Source of the DNA: Mycolicibacterium rufum
GTDB lineage: Bacteria; Actinomycetota; Actinomycetes; Mycobacteriales; Mycobacteriaceae
Assembly (NCBI RefSeq): GCF_022374875.2
Contig: NZ_CP092427.2
Coordinates: 124,001-188,000, forward strand
DNA: 64,000 nt
Direction of reading: 5' to 3'
How positions within the stretch are numbered: the first letter of the stretch is position 1; each line of letters opens with the position of its first letter. The position numbers were made by a program, and so were the translations under genes. Below, in pieces: positions 44,072-53,431 of the stretch. A model generated the notes under the pieces. The model did no database searches. It saw only the letters and a list, made by a program, of their open reading frames with translations, and was not told where the DNA came from.

Positions 44072-45106
44072 TCAGGGCAGTGCGCCCAGGAAGACGCTCA
44101 ACGGCCCGTTGGCCGCTTCGGCCGGGGTGGGGGTGGTGGCGGTCGGCGTCAGCCCGGCGGACACCGGCGCGGGCGCGACGACGGCCTGGACGGGACCGGC
44201 AGCCAGTTGTGAGCCGGTGAGGTGGGGCTCGCCGATCATGGTCGAGATCGTCTGCGGCTCGCCCGCGGCGATGCCGGCCGCGGCGGCACTGGCGGCGGGC
44301 ACGTCCTGGATGTCCTGCACCGTGGCCACCTGCGGGGCGGTCGCGCTCGGCACGGTCGCGCCGGGCAGGGCCACCGGCGACGAGGTGTCGACGTCGGCCA
44401 TCGGCACCGCTGCGGAGGTCTCCTCCTCGACGGGGGTCGCCGCCTCGACGGGGGTCTCCGGTGCGGCGACGACGGGCTGCGCCTCCGGTGCAGGCGCGGG
44501 TGCCGCGGCCGGCGGAGGCACCGGCGCGGGAGGAGGCGCTGCGGCCGGGGCAGGTGCGGGTGCCGGGGCCGCCGCGTCGCTCACCGGTGGCGTCGAGGAG
44601 AAGCCACCCATCAGCGCGAAGACCCCGACGCCGAGGCCGGCGACCGCGGCCACGCTGGCTGCGGCGGCGGTGGCGCTCATCGCCACCGGCACCCGCGACA
44701 CGAGGCGGGTCAACACGTTGCGGTGATCCGCGCCGTGCAGGTCGGCGCGCGCGGCGCCGTAGGCGAGGACCAGATGGGGCGCGATGTGACGCGCGGTGCG
44801 GTTGCGGCCCTCGCGGGCTGCGTCCTGGGACACCGTCTCGATGGTCTCGAACCCGAAGAGGCGCAGCTTGGTGCGCAGCCGGATGCCGTGCGCCCGGGCG
44901 TCGTCGCTCCACGTCATCCGCACGCCGTCGATATCGCGTTCACTTTGCAGGGCGAACGACTGGATGCTGCGGGCGGCGGCCCTGGCTATCTCGTTCGCCG
45001 AGTCCAGTGTCACCACCTCGTCGGCGAGGATGGTTCCGTCCTTGGTGTCGACGAGCGCCCACACGGCACTCTTCGCTGTCAACGAGAGACCTATAACCAC
45101 GCGCAT
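44072..45106 (-). CDS. actin-like-N-terminus protein with Ala/Pro-rich tail (DUF7159-like), paralogue
   Basis: A 344-residue protein with the same layout as the one at 12283. It begins VIGLSLTAKSAVWALVDTKD, continues with SERDIDGVRMTWSDDARAHG, a transmembrane helix near residues 145-170 (SVAAVAGLGVGVFALMGGF), and an Ala/Pro/Val-rich tail ending PLSVFLGALP (the other copy ends VNVFTALP). The shared N-terminus and C-terminal end show paralogy. The fold resembles the start of actin-like ATPases but the function is unknown. AGGGG lies six bases upstream of the ATG. Confidence 0.75.
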   Translation of the reverse strand: MRVVIGLSLTAKSAVWALVDTKDGTILADEVVTLDSANEIARAAARSIQSFALQSERDIDGVRMTWSDDARAHGIRLRTKLRLFGFETIETVSQDAAREGRNRTARHIAPHLVLAYGAARADLHGADHRNVLTRLVSRVPVAMSATAAAASVAAVAGLGVGVFALMGGFSSTPPVSDAAAPAPAPAPAAAPPPAPVPPPAAAPAPAPEAQPVVAAPETPVEAATPVEEETSAAVPMADVDTSSPVALPGATVPSATAPQVATVQDIQDVPAASAAAAGIAAGEPQTISTMIGEPHLTGSQLAAGPVQAVVAPAPVSAGLTPTATTPTPAEAANGPLSVFLGALP

Positions 45107-45237
45107 AGCTACCCCTAGACGACGGCCGGTGTTGGCCCTTTATCGGCGCGTCCGGTACGGATGTTACGCAGGCCACAAGGCGTCATGCCGAATCGTGGCG
45201 AAACTGCAATTTACCGCCGCGGCGAATTCACCGGGAT

Positions 45238-45257
45238 AGCTGACGCGTGGGTCAGCT
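45238..45257. terminator. hairpin spanning the icd stop codon
   Basis: AGCTGAC-gcgtgg-GTCAGCT forms a perfect 7-bp stem with a six-base loop, overlapping the icd stop codon (45252-45254). It can act as a terminator for icd on the minus strand. No T-run follows. Confidence 0.4.
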
Positions 45258-47489
45258 CGGCAGCGACTCCAGGGCCTCGTTGAAGGTCTTGCTCGGCCGC
45301 ATCACCGCGGTGGTCTTCTCCCGGTCCGGGTAGTAGTAGCCCCCGATGTCGGCGGCCTCGCCCTGCACGGCATTGAGCTCTTCGACGATGGTGTGCTCCT
45401 GCTCGGCCAGGGTCTTGGCGAGCGGAGCGAAGTGCTCGGCGAGCTCGGAGTCCTCGCTCTGATTGGCCAGCTCCTGAGCCCAGTACAGGGTCAGGTAGAA
45501 CTGGCTACCCCGGTTGTCGAGTTCGCCGGTCTTGCGCGACGGACTCTTGTCGTTGTCGAGCAGCTTGCCGATGGCGGCGTCGAGGGTCTTGCCCAGGATC
45601 GAGGCCTTCTTGTTGCCGGCCTTGGCGCCCATGTCCTCGAAACTGGCGCCGAGGGCCAGGTACTCGCCGAGCGAGTCCCACCGCAGATGGTTCTCTTCGA
45701 GCAGCTGGTGGACGTGCTTGGGCGCGGAACCGCCGGCCCCGGTCTCGTAGAGCCCGCCGCCGGCCATCAGCGGCACGATCGAGAGCATCTTGGCGCTGGT
45801 ACCCAGCTCCAGGATCGGGAACAGGTCGGTCAGATAGTCGCGCAGGATGTTGCCGGTCGCCGAGATGGTGTCCTTGCCGCGGATCAGCCGCTCCAGGGTG
45901 TACCGCATGGCCCACACCTGCGGGAGGATCGTGATCTCCAGCCCCTCGGTGTCATGGTCGCCGAGGTACTTCTTCACCTTGGCGCGCAGCTCGTTCTCGT
46001 GCGGCCGTTCGTCGTCCAGCCAGAACACCACCGGCATGCCCGACGCGCGGGCGCGCGTCACGGCCAGCTTGACCCAGTCCTGGATCGGCGCGTCCTTGAC
46101 GATCGGCATGCGCCAGATGTCGCCTTCCTCGACGTTCTGGGTCAGCAGCACCTCCCCCGTCTCGTTGTCGACGATGTCGGCGACACCGGGCTCCGGGATC
46201 TCGAAGGTCTTGTCGTGGCTGCCGTACTCCTCGGCCTTCTGCGCCATCAACCCGACGTTGGGCACGGTGCCCATCGTGGTGGGGTCGAACTGGCCGTTGG
46301 TCTTACAGAAGTTGATGACCTCCTGGTACATCCGGGAGAAGGTTGACTCGGGGTTGACCGCCTTGGTGTCCTTGGTTCGGCCGTCGGCGCCGTACATCTT
46401 CCCGCCGAGCCGGATCATCGCCGGCATCGAGGCGTCGACGATGACGTCGCTGGGAGAGTGGAAGTTGGAGATGCCCTTCGCCGAGTCGACCATCGCGAGC
46501 TCCGGACGGTGCTCGTGGCACTTGTGCAGGTCTTCGATGATCTCTTCGCGCTGCGAGGCGGGCAGTGCCTCGATCTTGTCGTAGAGGTCGGACAGTCCGT
46601 TGTTGACGTTGACGCCGAGCTGGTCGAACAGGGCCTGGTGCTTGGCGAACGCGTCTTTGTAGAACACCTTCACCGCATGCCCGAACACGATGGGGTGGCT
46701 GACCTTCATCATGGTGGCCTTGACGTGCAGGGAGAACATCACGCCGGTCTTGTAGGCGTCCTCGATCTGCGCCTCGTAGAAGTCGATCAGGGCTTTCTTG
46801 CTCATGAACATGCTGTCGATGACGTCGCCGTCGTCGAGCTTGACCTCCGGCTTGAGCACGATGGTCTCGCCGCGCTCGGTCTTGAGTTCCATGCGCACGT
46901 TGCGCGCCTTGTCCAGCGTCATCGACTTCTCGCCGTGGTAGAAGTCGCCGCCCTTCATCGTCGCGACGTGGGTGCGCGACGCCTGTGACCACTCCCCCAT
47001 GCTGTGCGGATGCTTGCGGGCGTACTCCTTGACGGCCTTCGGCGCCCGACGATCCGAATTGCCCTCACGCAGAACGGGATTGACCGCGCTTCCGAGGATC
47101 TTGGCGTAGCGTTCCTTGATCTTGCGCTCGTCGTCGGTCTTCGGATCGCCCGGGTAGTCGGGCAGGTCGTAGCCCTTGCTCTTGAGTTCCTTGATCGCGG
47201 CCAGCAGCTGCGGGACCGAAGCGCTGATGTTCGGCAGCTTGATGATGTTGGTCTCGGGGAACTGGGTGAGTTCACCGAGCTCGGTCAGGTTGTCCGGTAC
47301 TCGCTGGTCCTCGCTGAGCCGGTCGGAGAACTCGGCCAGGATGCGGGCGGCCACCGAGATGTCGCTGGACTTGACGTCGATGTCGGCGGCGTGGGCGAAC
47401 GCGCGGACCACCGGGAGGAAGGCGTACGTCGCGAGCAGTGGCGCCTCGTCGGTCAGCGTATAGAAGAGGGTGGGCTGCTCGGCGCTCAT
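45252..47489 (-). CDS. icd: monomeric NADP-dependent isocitrate dehydrogenase
   Basis: The 745-residue product has the size and motifs of the monomeric (type II) isocitrate dehydrogenase: [20 protein letters not shown] at the N-terminus, [20 protein letters not shown] (substrate site), [40 protein letters not shown] and [14 protein letters not shown]. It converts isocitrate to 2-oxoglutarate with NADP+ in the citric acid cycle. Mycobacteria often have both this monomeric form and the dimeric type; the homologue in M. tuberculosis is Rv0066c. The start ATG 47489 is preceded by GGGAGACC. Direct repeats of TGACCGAA (minus strand) precede it. Confidence 0.97.
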   Translation of the reverse strand: MSAEQPTLFYTLTDEAPLLATYAFLPVVRAFAHAADIDVKSSDISVAARILAEFSDRLSEDQRVPDNLTELGELTQFPETNIIKLPNISASVPQLLAAIKELKSKGYDLPDYPGDPKTDDERKIKERYAKILGSAVNPVLREGNSDRRAPKAVKEYARKHPHSMGEWSQASRTHVATMKGGDFYHGEKSMTLDKARNVRMELKTERGETIVLKPEVKLDDGDVIDSMFMSKKALIDFYEAQIEDAYKTGVMFSLHVKATMMKVSHPIVFGHAVKVFYKDAFAKHQALFDQLGVNVNNGLSDLYDKIEALPASQREEIIEDLHKCHEHRPELAMVDSAKGISNFHSPSDVIVDASMPAMIRLGGKMYGADGRTKDTKAVNPESTFSRMYQEVINFCKTNGQFDPTTMGTVPNVGLMAQKAEEYGSHDKTFEIPEPGVADIVDNETGEVLLTQNVEEGDIWRMPIVKDAPIQDWVKLAVTRARASGMPVVFWLDDERPHENELRAKVKKYLGDHDTEGLEITILPQVWAMRYTLERLIRGKDTISATGNILRDYLTDLFPILELGTSAKMLSIVPLMAGGGLYETGAGGSAPKHVHQLLEENHLRWDSLGEYLALGASFEDMGAKAGNKKASILGKTLDAAIGKLLDNDKSPSRKTGELDNRGSQFYLTLYWAQELANQSEDSELAEHFAPLAKTLAEQEHTIVEELNAVQGEAADIGGYYYPDREKTTAVMRPSKTFNEALESLPS

Positions 47490-47512
47490 GTGGTGGTCTC
47501 CCGGCGTTGCGT

Positions 47513-47549
47513 TTCGGTCAGTACAGAATTTCGGTCACTACTTCGGTCA
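47513..47549 (-). promoter_or_regulatory. three direct repeats upstream of icd
   Basis: Three copies of TTCGGTCA on the plus strand (TGACCGAA on the minus strand) start at 47513, 47530 and 47542, within 24-61 bases of the icd start. Repeated half-sites at this position suggest a regulator binding site. The regulator is not known. Confidence 0.4.
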
Positions 47550-47665
47550 CTGCTGGGGGGCATCGCCACCCTCGGGCGAAGCCTACCGAACACCCCCACC
47601 GTCGGGACGGGTCACTTCCGTCCCGGCCCGGTGCAAGGTTGACGCGCCGGGATCGCAGGCATGGA

Positions 47666-48004
47666 ATGGCAGTCATGCAGAAGGTGTCGATCGAAGCGCT
47701 GGCCCGTCAACAACTCGAGCGCGCGGCCGCCGGTGGCCGCAACGCGGCCGACACCGTGGTGGGTGGGCACGAGCGCATCCTGCGGCAGACCGTCGTCGGC
47801 ATGACCGCCGGTTCGGAGATGAGCGAACACGAGAACCCCGGCGAGGCGACCATCTACGTGCTCAAGGGGTCGGTGCGTTTGATCGCCGGCGACCAGCAGT
47901 GGGACGGCCGCACCGGCGACCTTCTGCTCATTCCGGACAGCCGCCATTCGCTGCTCGCGCTGGACGATTCGGCGATTCTGCTGACGGTAGCCAAGCGTCC
48001 CTGA
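47666..48004 (+). CDS. cupin-domain protein
   Basis: This 112-residue protein has a single cupin barrel: GMTAGSEMSEHENPGEATIY and VLKGSVRLIAGDQQWDGRTG with LLLIPDSRHSLLALDDSAIL. The motif-1 His in SEHENPGEA and the motif-2 PDSRHSLLA segment suggest a metal site. The N-terminal helix LARQQLERAAAGGRNAADTV precedes it. Small cupins of this kind are often sensors or enzymes of unknown substrate. ATG 47666 has AGG six bases upstream; ATG 47675 is an alternative. It converges with the amino-acid permease gene. Confidence 0.8.
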   Translation: MAVMQKVSIEALARQQLERAAAGGRNAADTVVGGHERILRQTVVGMTAGSEMSEHENPGEATIYVLKGSVRLIAGDQQWDGRTGDLLLIPDSRHSLLALDDSAILLTVAKRP

Positions 48005-48005
48005 G

Positions 48006-49409
48006 TCAGGTCGTCGTGACGGAGTCCTCGGTGCGGGCGTGCCGCCGGTGCACGAACACCCCCAGACCCACGATGACGACGGCCGACACCACCGACAGCC
48101 CGATGGCCTGCTGCTGATCGGGGTCGAAGGCCATCAGGATCAGGATGGCGACGATCGCGACCATCACCACGATGGTCAGATGCGGGAACAGCCACATCCG
48201 CACCGGCGGACGCTCCCCCTCGGCGCGCATGCGGCGACCCAGCACGAACTGACTGGCGGCGATGGCCAGGTAGACGAACAGCGCGACGGCGCCGCTGGTG
48301 GCGAGCAGGTATCCGAAGATCTTCTCCGGCAGCAGGTAGTTGCCGATGACGGCGAGGAATCCGACGGCCGTCGACGCCAGCACGGCCACCCAGGGGGCGC
48401 CGTTGCGGGCGATCTTCCGCACGGCCCGCGGAGCGTCGTGACGCTCGCTGAGCGAGAACAGCATTCGCGACGCCGTGTACAGCGCCGAGTTCAGGCAGGA
48501 CGCCACCGCGGTCAGGATGACGATGTCCATGATGATCTTGGATCCGGGGATGCCGATCGCCTGCAGCGTCGACTGGTAGGACCCGTTGGACAGCGAGTCG
48601 TAGGGCATCAGCGCCACGATGACGAAGATCGACCCGATGTAGAACAGCGAGATGCGCCAGATCACGGTCCGCACCGCCTTGGAGATCCCGTGCTGCGGAT
48701 CGGGTGATTCCGCGGCGGCGATGGTCACGATCTCGGTGCCCATGAACGAGAACATCGTGATCAGCATGCCGGCGATGACGGCGCCGAAACCGTTGGGCAT
48801 GAACCCGTCCGGCTCCCAGAGGTGATGGATGCCGCTGACCTGGGAGTCGGGCAGGACGCCGGCGATCGCGGCCACGCCGACGCCGATGAACGCGATGATC
48901 GCGACGACCTTGATCAGAGCGAACCAGAACTCGAATTCGCCGTAGTTGCCCACGCTGGCGAGGTTGGTGATGGTCAGCAGCAGCGTGACGGCCAGTGCCC
49001 AGATCCATTGCGCGCCACCGACGAGGTCGGTCAGGATGTTCGCCGCTGCGGTGGCCTCGACGGGGATGACGAGTACCCAGAACCACCAGTACAGCCAGCC
49101 GATGGAGAAGCCGGCCCAGCCACCGAGGGCGCGATCGGCGTACACCGAGAAGGAGCCGGTGTCGGGGTTGGCCGTGGCCATCTCCCCCAGCATGCGCATC
49201 ACCAGCACCACCAGGGTGCCGGCCAGCATGTAGGAGATGAGCACGGCCGGACCCGCTTCGGCGATCGCATTGGCCGAGCCGACGAACAGGCCCGCGCCGA
49301 TGATGCCCGCGATGGAGATCATCGTGATGTGACGGGATTTGAGGCTGGTACCCAGCTTGCGTCCGTCGGCTCCGGTCTGCTTCGAGCCTGTCGCGACTTC
49401 GCTCACCAC
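48006..49409 (-). CDS. amino-acid permease (APC superfamily)
   Basis: A 467-residue transporter with 12 predicted helices. The N-terminal consensus LKSRHITMISIAGIIGAGLF and VGSANAIAEAGPAVLISYML is that of the AAT family (GabP, AnsP, CycA), and TMFSFMGTEIVTIAAAESPD is another signature. It probably imports amino acids such as GABA, asparagine or aromatic residues by proton symport; which one is not evident. Start is GTG 49409 or the next GTG, both after AAAGG. An inverted repeat CGTGCC-CCC-GGCACG lies upstream at 49433-49447. Confidence 0.9.
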   Translation of the reverse strand: MVSEVATGSKQTGADGRKLGTSLKSRHITMISIAGIIGAGLFVGSANAIAEAGPAVLISYMLAGTLVVLVMRMLGEMATANPDTGSFSVYADRALGGWAGFSIGWLYWWFWVLVIPVEATAAANILTDLVGGAQWIWALAVTLLLTITNLASVGNYGEFEFWFALIKVVAIIAFIGVGVAAIAGVLPDSQVSGIHHLWEPDGFMPNGFGAVIAGMLITMFSFMGTEIVTIAAAESPDPQHGISKAVRTVIWRISLFYIGSIFVIVALMPYDSLSNGSYQSTLQAIGIPGSKIIMDIVILTAVASCLNSALYTASRMLFSLSERHDAPRAVRKIARNGAPWVAVLASTAVGFLAVIGNYLLPEKIFGYLLATSGAVALFVYLAIAASQFVLGRRMRAEGERPPVRMWLFPHLTIVVMVAIVAILILMAFDPDQQQAIGLSVVSAVVIVGLGVFVHRRHARTEDSVTTT

Positions 49410-49546
49410 ACACGCCTTTCGTTCGGCAGATGCGTGCCCCCGGCACGTGAACACAGACCGACAGCTTGCCCTCGGCGCCGAAAAACCAAACCCGCCGTCG
49501 GCCAACATTGCCCGCACAGGGGGCAGGCGGCGTTAAGGTGCTGTTC

Positions 49547-50194
49547 GTGCCCGCGAACCTGTTAGCCAATGGCCGCGGCCGCTGGCTGGCGGTCGCGGCC
49601 TCGCTGGTGATCTCGGCCGGCATGTTCTACGCCCAGGACACCGAGCGGCCGGCCCCGGCCGCCCCGGCGCCGGTCCCGCAGGCCGCCGCGCCGTCCAGTG
49701 CGGCGGCGATGGCGCCGCCGCCCGAGGCGGAGTTGCTGGCCGCGCGCGCCCCCGTCGATGCGCGGGTGTTCGACCTCTCCCTGCCCCGCGGCGTCGCCCC
49801 GGAATCGGGGTTGCAGGTGAAGACGATCTGGGCGGCGCGGGCGATCAGCATGATGTTCCCGGAGATCACCACGATCGGCGGCTACCGGCAGGATCCCCTC
49901 AAGTGGCATCCCAACGGGCTGGCGATCGACGTGATGATCCCGAACTACCACTCCAAGGACGGCATCGAGCTGGGCAACCAGATCGCCGGCTACGCGCTGG
50001 CGAACGCGAAACGCTGGGGGGTGCTGCACGTGATCTGGCGGCAGGCGATCTATCCCGGTATCGGCGCGCCGAGCTGGACGGCCGACTACGGCAACGAGAC
50101 CGCCAATCACTTCGATCACGTGCACATCGCGACCGACGGTGGGGGTTATCCCACCGGACACGAGTCCTACTTCATCGGGTCGATGCAGCGTTAG
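49547..50194 (+). CDS. exported VldE/M15-like (ARB-07466 C-terminal domain) protein, paralogue
   Basis: This 215-residue protein resembles the product at 13548. A hydrophobic segment (WLAVAASLVISAGMFYA) and a Pro/Ala-rich linker precede the catalytic-like domain: LKWHPNGLAIDVMIPNYH, GVLHVIWRQAIYPGIGAPSW and NHFDHVHIATDGGGYPTG. The His-x2-Gly-x-Ala-x-Asp ... Asp-His-x-His set is retained in both copies, suggesting a metal-dependent wall hydrolase outside the membrane. GTG 49547 has AAGG eight bases upstream. The stop overlaps the phosphodiesterase gene by four bases, convergently. Confidence 0.78.
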   Translation: MPANLLANGRGRWLAVAASLVISAGMFYAQDTERPAPAAPAPVPQAAAPSSAAAMAPPPEAELLAARAPVDARVFDLSLPRGVAPESGLQVKTIWAARAISMMFPEITTIGGYRQDPLKWHPNGLAIDVMIPNYHSKDGIELGNQIAGYALANAKRWGVLHVIWRQAIYPGIGAPSWTADYGNETANHFDHVHIATDGGGYPTGHESYFIGSMQR

Positions 50195-52026
50195 ACCGCG
50201 ATGCTGGGCCCCCCGCACCGCAGGAAGCTCGCCGAGGCCGGATCGTCGCCGCACACCGCGACGAGATCGAGCAGGGTGGTCGTCTCGTCCGGCTGCGGCT
50301 GCACCGACGGCGGGGCCGGCGGCCACAGCGGGAAGATGCTCGCCCCTTCCACGCCGGTCAGCTTCGCGACGATCTGGGCGGCGAGGTTGGTGGCCACGTA
50401 GGCCAGGTCGCCGGCGAACTGCACCGGGATGATCGCGATCTTGGCGACCAGGCTGATCAGCGGGATCCCCGCCTCGGCGAGGTCCGCAAGCCCGCCGACG
50501 AGCTGATTGGTGGCGCCGAACACGAAGTACGGCACCGACGTGACGACGGTGCGCAGACCGAGCGTCACTTGCGTGCCGATGTCGGGGTAGCCGTACTTGG
50601 CGATGATGTTGAGCAGGCCGGCGCGCAACGCCCCGTCGTCGTCGATCGGGAAGACGTTGTTGTCGGCCTGATCGGTCAGCGACTCTCCGTCGGAGTCCGC
50701 CGACGGCTGCCCACCGAACAGCGTCACCACGGTGGGGGTGATGTCGACGATCGAATAGGTCAGGTTGATCGCGCCCGTGGCGAAGCCGCCACCGTTCGCG
50801 ATGACGAATGTCGATGTCTCGGGCGGGGATTGGAAGCCGTGGCCGAGCCCCTTCTGCGGCTGGTGGCCGTGGTCGGTCACCACGAGGATCGTCCACTCCT
50901 CCCCGCTCGCGGCCACCGCGGCGAGGATCTCGCCGACATTGCGGTCGACGTTCTCGATGGCGGCCGCGTACTCGGGTGAGTCACCGCCGTGCATGTGGCC
51001 GTTCTCGTCGACGCCGACGAAATAGCCGAACACGAAGTTGGCGACATCCAGGTTGGCGTTGGCGATCGCGGCCTCGGTCGCGTCGCCGACCCGGTCGTCG
51101 GTCTTGGACCAGTCGGTGTCCCCGGCCACCTGGGTGAAGTAGATGTTGTTGTCCACGGGTACCGAACCCGCGCCCGCGATGCCGGCGATGACGTCCCAGT
51201 CGGAGATCGCGGTGGTCTCGATGGAGCTGTCGAACCCTTCGAGCTGGTTGAACACCGTCGGCCACGCGTCGTAGGTCCACGGGGTGAACACGTTGTTGAT
51301 GACGCCGGTGTGCTCGCCCCACGCCCCGGTCAGGATCGACGTCCAGGACGGGTTGGAGATCGTGGTGTGCCCGACGATCGTGGACGCGGCGGTCGTCCCG
51401 CCCTGCATGAGTCCGAACAGATTCGTATTGGCGGGGTTGGCCAGGATCTTGCTGAGGTTGGTGCCGTCGATGCCGATCACCAGGACGTTCGGCGTATCGT
51501 CGGCGGCCAAAGCGCTCACCGGCGGGGGCGGCGCAATCGCGTTGCGCCGCAACGCCTGTCGCTCTTCGCGGGACGCGGCCGCCGCGGTCAACAATGTCGT
51601 CGCCGCGAGCGGCGCGGCGGGGTCGGGATCCGACGGTGACTCCGCCGTCGACGACGGTGGGGTGGTCGCGACACTGACGACGGTGACGGTGCTCTCCGAC
51701 CCGTCGGTGTCGGTGTCCGTGTCGGTGTCGGTCTCGGCGTCGGTGTCCCGGTCGGCGGCGCGGGCCTCACGCGCGGCCTGCCGTTGCGCCTGCCGGTCGG
51801 CCCTCGCCTCGCGGGCCTCCTGCCGCCGCTGCTCGACACGGGCCCGCCGCTCGGACCGCGCCGAGGCCGCCGACGGACCCGCGTCCGTGGTCGCCGAGGT
51901 GTCACCGGTACCCGACGCGGTGTCGTCGGCGAACGCCACACCGGGCGCGGCGGTGGCCACCGCCCAGCCGACCCCGAGCGTGACGGCCAGTGCTCCGACC
52001 CGTCCGACGTACCTGGCGTGACTCAT
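50191..52026 (-). CDS. exported alkaline-phosphatase-superfamily phosphodiesterase with low-complexity linker
   Basis: A 611-residue protein. The start (MSHARYVGRVGALAVTLGVG, then ATAAPGVAFA) is a signal peptide. Residues 40-150 are low complexity: an Arg/Ala/Glu/Gln stretch (RRQEAREARADRQAQRQAAR), then Asp-Thr repeats (DTDAETDTDTDTDTDG) and Ser/Pro. The enzymatic domain begins at TPNVLVIGIDGTNLSKIL with Thr as nucleophile, followed by NPSWTSILTGAWGEHTG and the late metal motifs FVGVDENGHMHGG and VVTDHGHQPQKG. This fits a type I phosphodiesterase/nucleotide pyrophosphatase acting outside the cytoplasm. AAGGGGAG precedes the ATG. Confidence 0.85.
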   Translation of the reverse strand: MSHARYVGRVGALAVTLGVGWAVATAAPGVAFADDTASGTGDTSATTDAGPSAASARSERRARVEQRRQEAREARADRQAQRQAAREARAADRDTDAETDTDTDTDTDGSESTVTVVSVATTPPSSTAESPSDPDPAAPLAATTLLTAAAASREERQALRRNAIAPPPPVSALAADDTPNVLVIGIDGTNLSKILANPANTNLFGLMQGGTTAASTIVGHTTISNPSWTSILTGAWGEHTGVINNVFTPWTYDAWPTVFNQLEGFDSSIETTAISDWDVIAGIAGAGSVPVDNNIYFTQVAGDTDWSKTDDRVGDATEAAIANANLDVANFVFGYFVGVDENGHMHGGDSPEYAAAIENVDRNVGEILAAVAASGEEWTILVVTDHGHQPQKGLGHGFQSPPETSTFVIANGGGFATGAINLTYSIVDITPTVVTLFGGQPSADSDGESLTDQADNNVFPIDDDGALRAGLLNIIAKYGYPDIGTQVTLGLRTVVTSVPYFVFGATNQLVGGLADLAEAGIPLISLVAKIAIIPVQFAGDLAYVATNLAAQIVAKLTGVEGASIFPLWPPAPPSVQPQPDETTTLLDLVAVCGDDPASASFLRCGGPSIAV

Positions 52027-52137
52027 GAGACTCCCCTTCGCCGACCTGACCCATGTGGGGTCGTAAATTACGCCGCCGTCAGCGAACGTCGGCGGTGTTT
52101 GGCCCAGATCCGCGCGTGTCGGCTCTACAGTCGGCCG

Positions 52138-53037
52138 ATGGCCGGTGAGCGCGCGGGATACCGCACCGAGAATCTGGCGGCCGGCGCAGCGCTCACGACC
52201 GCGGCGTTCTTCTGTGTCGCGTTGGTGGGCGCGCTGGCGAAGGTGTCGGGTCGCTACACCTCCACCGGTGTGCTGTTGCTGGCGCAGAACGCGATCTGTC
52301 TGGCGGCGGTCGCCCCGGTGGCGTTGCGGCACGGACGGGCGCCGATGCGTACCCGGCGGTTCGGCCTGCATCTGCTGCGCGCCGCGACCGGCACCGCGGC
52401 CTGGTATGCGTTGTTCTTCGCGATCACGCTGATTCCGCTGGCAAACGCGACGCTGCTGAGCTACAGCGCGCCGCTGTGGATGCCGCTGATCGCGTGGGCG
52501 GTGACGCGTCAGCGGGTCGCCACCGCCACCTGGGTCGGCGCCGGCGTCGGCTTCGCCGGCGTGGTGCTGGTGCTGCGGCCGCAGGGGCACGGTGTGAGCC
52601 TCGGCGAGCTGTCGGCGTTCGCCGGGGCACTGCTGCTGGCGGTGGCGATGATGTCGGTCCGCTGGCTGGGGGCCACGGAACCGACGATGCGGATCCTGTT
52701 CTACTACTTCCTGTTGTCGACGGCGATGTCGGTGCCGATCGCGGCGGCCGATCTGCGGGCGATCGCTGCGCCGGGGTGGCCGTGGCTGATCGCGCTCGGG
52801 CTCGCGCAGTGGGGTTCGCAACTGCTCGTCATCATCGCCTACCGCTTCGCGCCGGCGGAGAAGCTGGGACCGTTCATCTATTCGGTCATCGTCTTCACCG
52901 CGCTGATCGACTGGCTGTTCTGGGACCACCGCCCCACCCTGTCGACGTATCTGGGGATGGCGCTGGTGATCGGCGGCGGGCTGCTCGCCGTGCGCGCCAA
53001 AACCGCTGCGGCACAGGCGGTCTCACCACCTCCCTGA
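52138..53037 (+). CDS. EamA/DMT-family transporter
   Basis: The 299-residue product has ten hydrophobic helices in two repeats of the EamA fold. The first repeat contains AFFCVALVGALAKVSGRYTS and LIPLANATLLSYSAPLWMPL; the second has LLAVAMMSVRWLGATEPTMR and FIYSVIVFTALIDWLFWDHR. It is a drug/metabolite exporter-type protein; the substrate cannot be assigned. The gene is divergent from the phosphodiesterase gene and converges with the small exported-protein gene. The ATG at 52138 fits the first helix. Confidence 0.88.
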   Translation: MAGERAGYRTENLAAGAALTTAAFFCVALVGALAKVSGRYTSTGVLLLAQNAICLAAVAPVALRHGRAPMRTRRFGLHLLRAATGTAAWYALFFAITLIPLANATLLSYSAPLWMPLIAWAVTRQRVATATWVGAGVGFAGVVLVLRPQGHGVSLGELSAFAGALLLAVAMMSVRWLGATEPTMRILFYYFLLSTAMSVPIAAADLRAIAAPGWPWLIALGLAQWGSQLLVIIAYRFAPAEKLGPFIYSVIVFTALIDWLFWDHRPTLSTYLGMALVIGGGLLAVRAKTAAAQAVSPPP

Positions 53038-53054
53038 GGCGAGGTGTCGCTCAG
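53034..53054. terminator. candidate bidirectional terminator between convergent genes
   Basis: CTGAGgCGAggtgTCGCTCAG can fold with a one-base bulge between the stop codons of the EamA and small exported-protein genes. This is a weak candidate. Confidence 0.25.
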
Positions 53055-53323
53055 CGTCCCCGCCCGCCGCCGCCACGGGGACGGGGCGGCTTCACGATCA
53101 CGAAGGTCAGACCCCAGCCACCGTTGTTGCACCACCAGCAGTACTGGTTGGGGTTGTACGACGGAACCGCACCGGGTCCCTGACCGGTGTTCGCGCCGCG
53201 CACGTCGCCCTGCGAGCACACGCTGGTGCCGGCAGAACTGGTGCAGTCCGCCGATGCCATAGGCGAGACGGTGAGTCCGGTGGCGACGACGACCGGAGCG
53301 ATGACGAAAGTTATGAGCCGCAT
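53051..53323 (-). CDS. small exported Cys/Trp-containing protein
   Basis: A 90-residue precursor with a signal peptide (MRLITFVIAPVVVATGLTVS, cleavage after MASA). The mature part has Cys residues at DCTSSAGTSVCSQGD and NQYCWWCNNGGWGLT, which could form two disulfides, and ends in an Arg/Gly/Pro-rich tail. The same type of small secreted protein is common in mycobacteria; its function is unknown. It was probably transcribed separately from the IS element next to it. Confidence 0.75.
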   Translation of the reverse strand: MRLITFVIAPVVVATGLTVSPMASADCTSSAGTSVCSQGDVRGANTGQGPGAVPSYNPNQYCWWCNNGGWGLTFVIVKPPRPRGGGGRGR

Positions 53324-53425
53324 GGCGGCCTCCCGTGCACGGTCGCGAGCTCCTCATCGCGGAACCGTGGATCAATGGTAGGCCTGTTGGGTGCCCGGTG
53401 ACGCGGGTTCCGCGCCGTCGGATCG

Positions 53426-53431
53426 GCTAGG
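53426..53431. repeat. IS481 target-site duplication, left copy (GCTAGG)
   Basis: GCTAGG occurs directly beside the left inverted repeat and again beside the right one. It fits the NCTAGN target of IS481 elements, which duplicate six bases on insertion. Confidence 0.88.
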
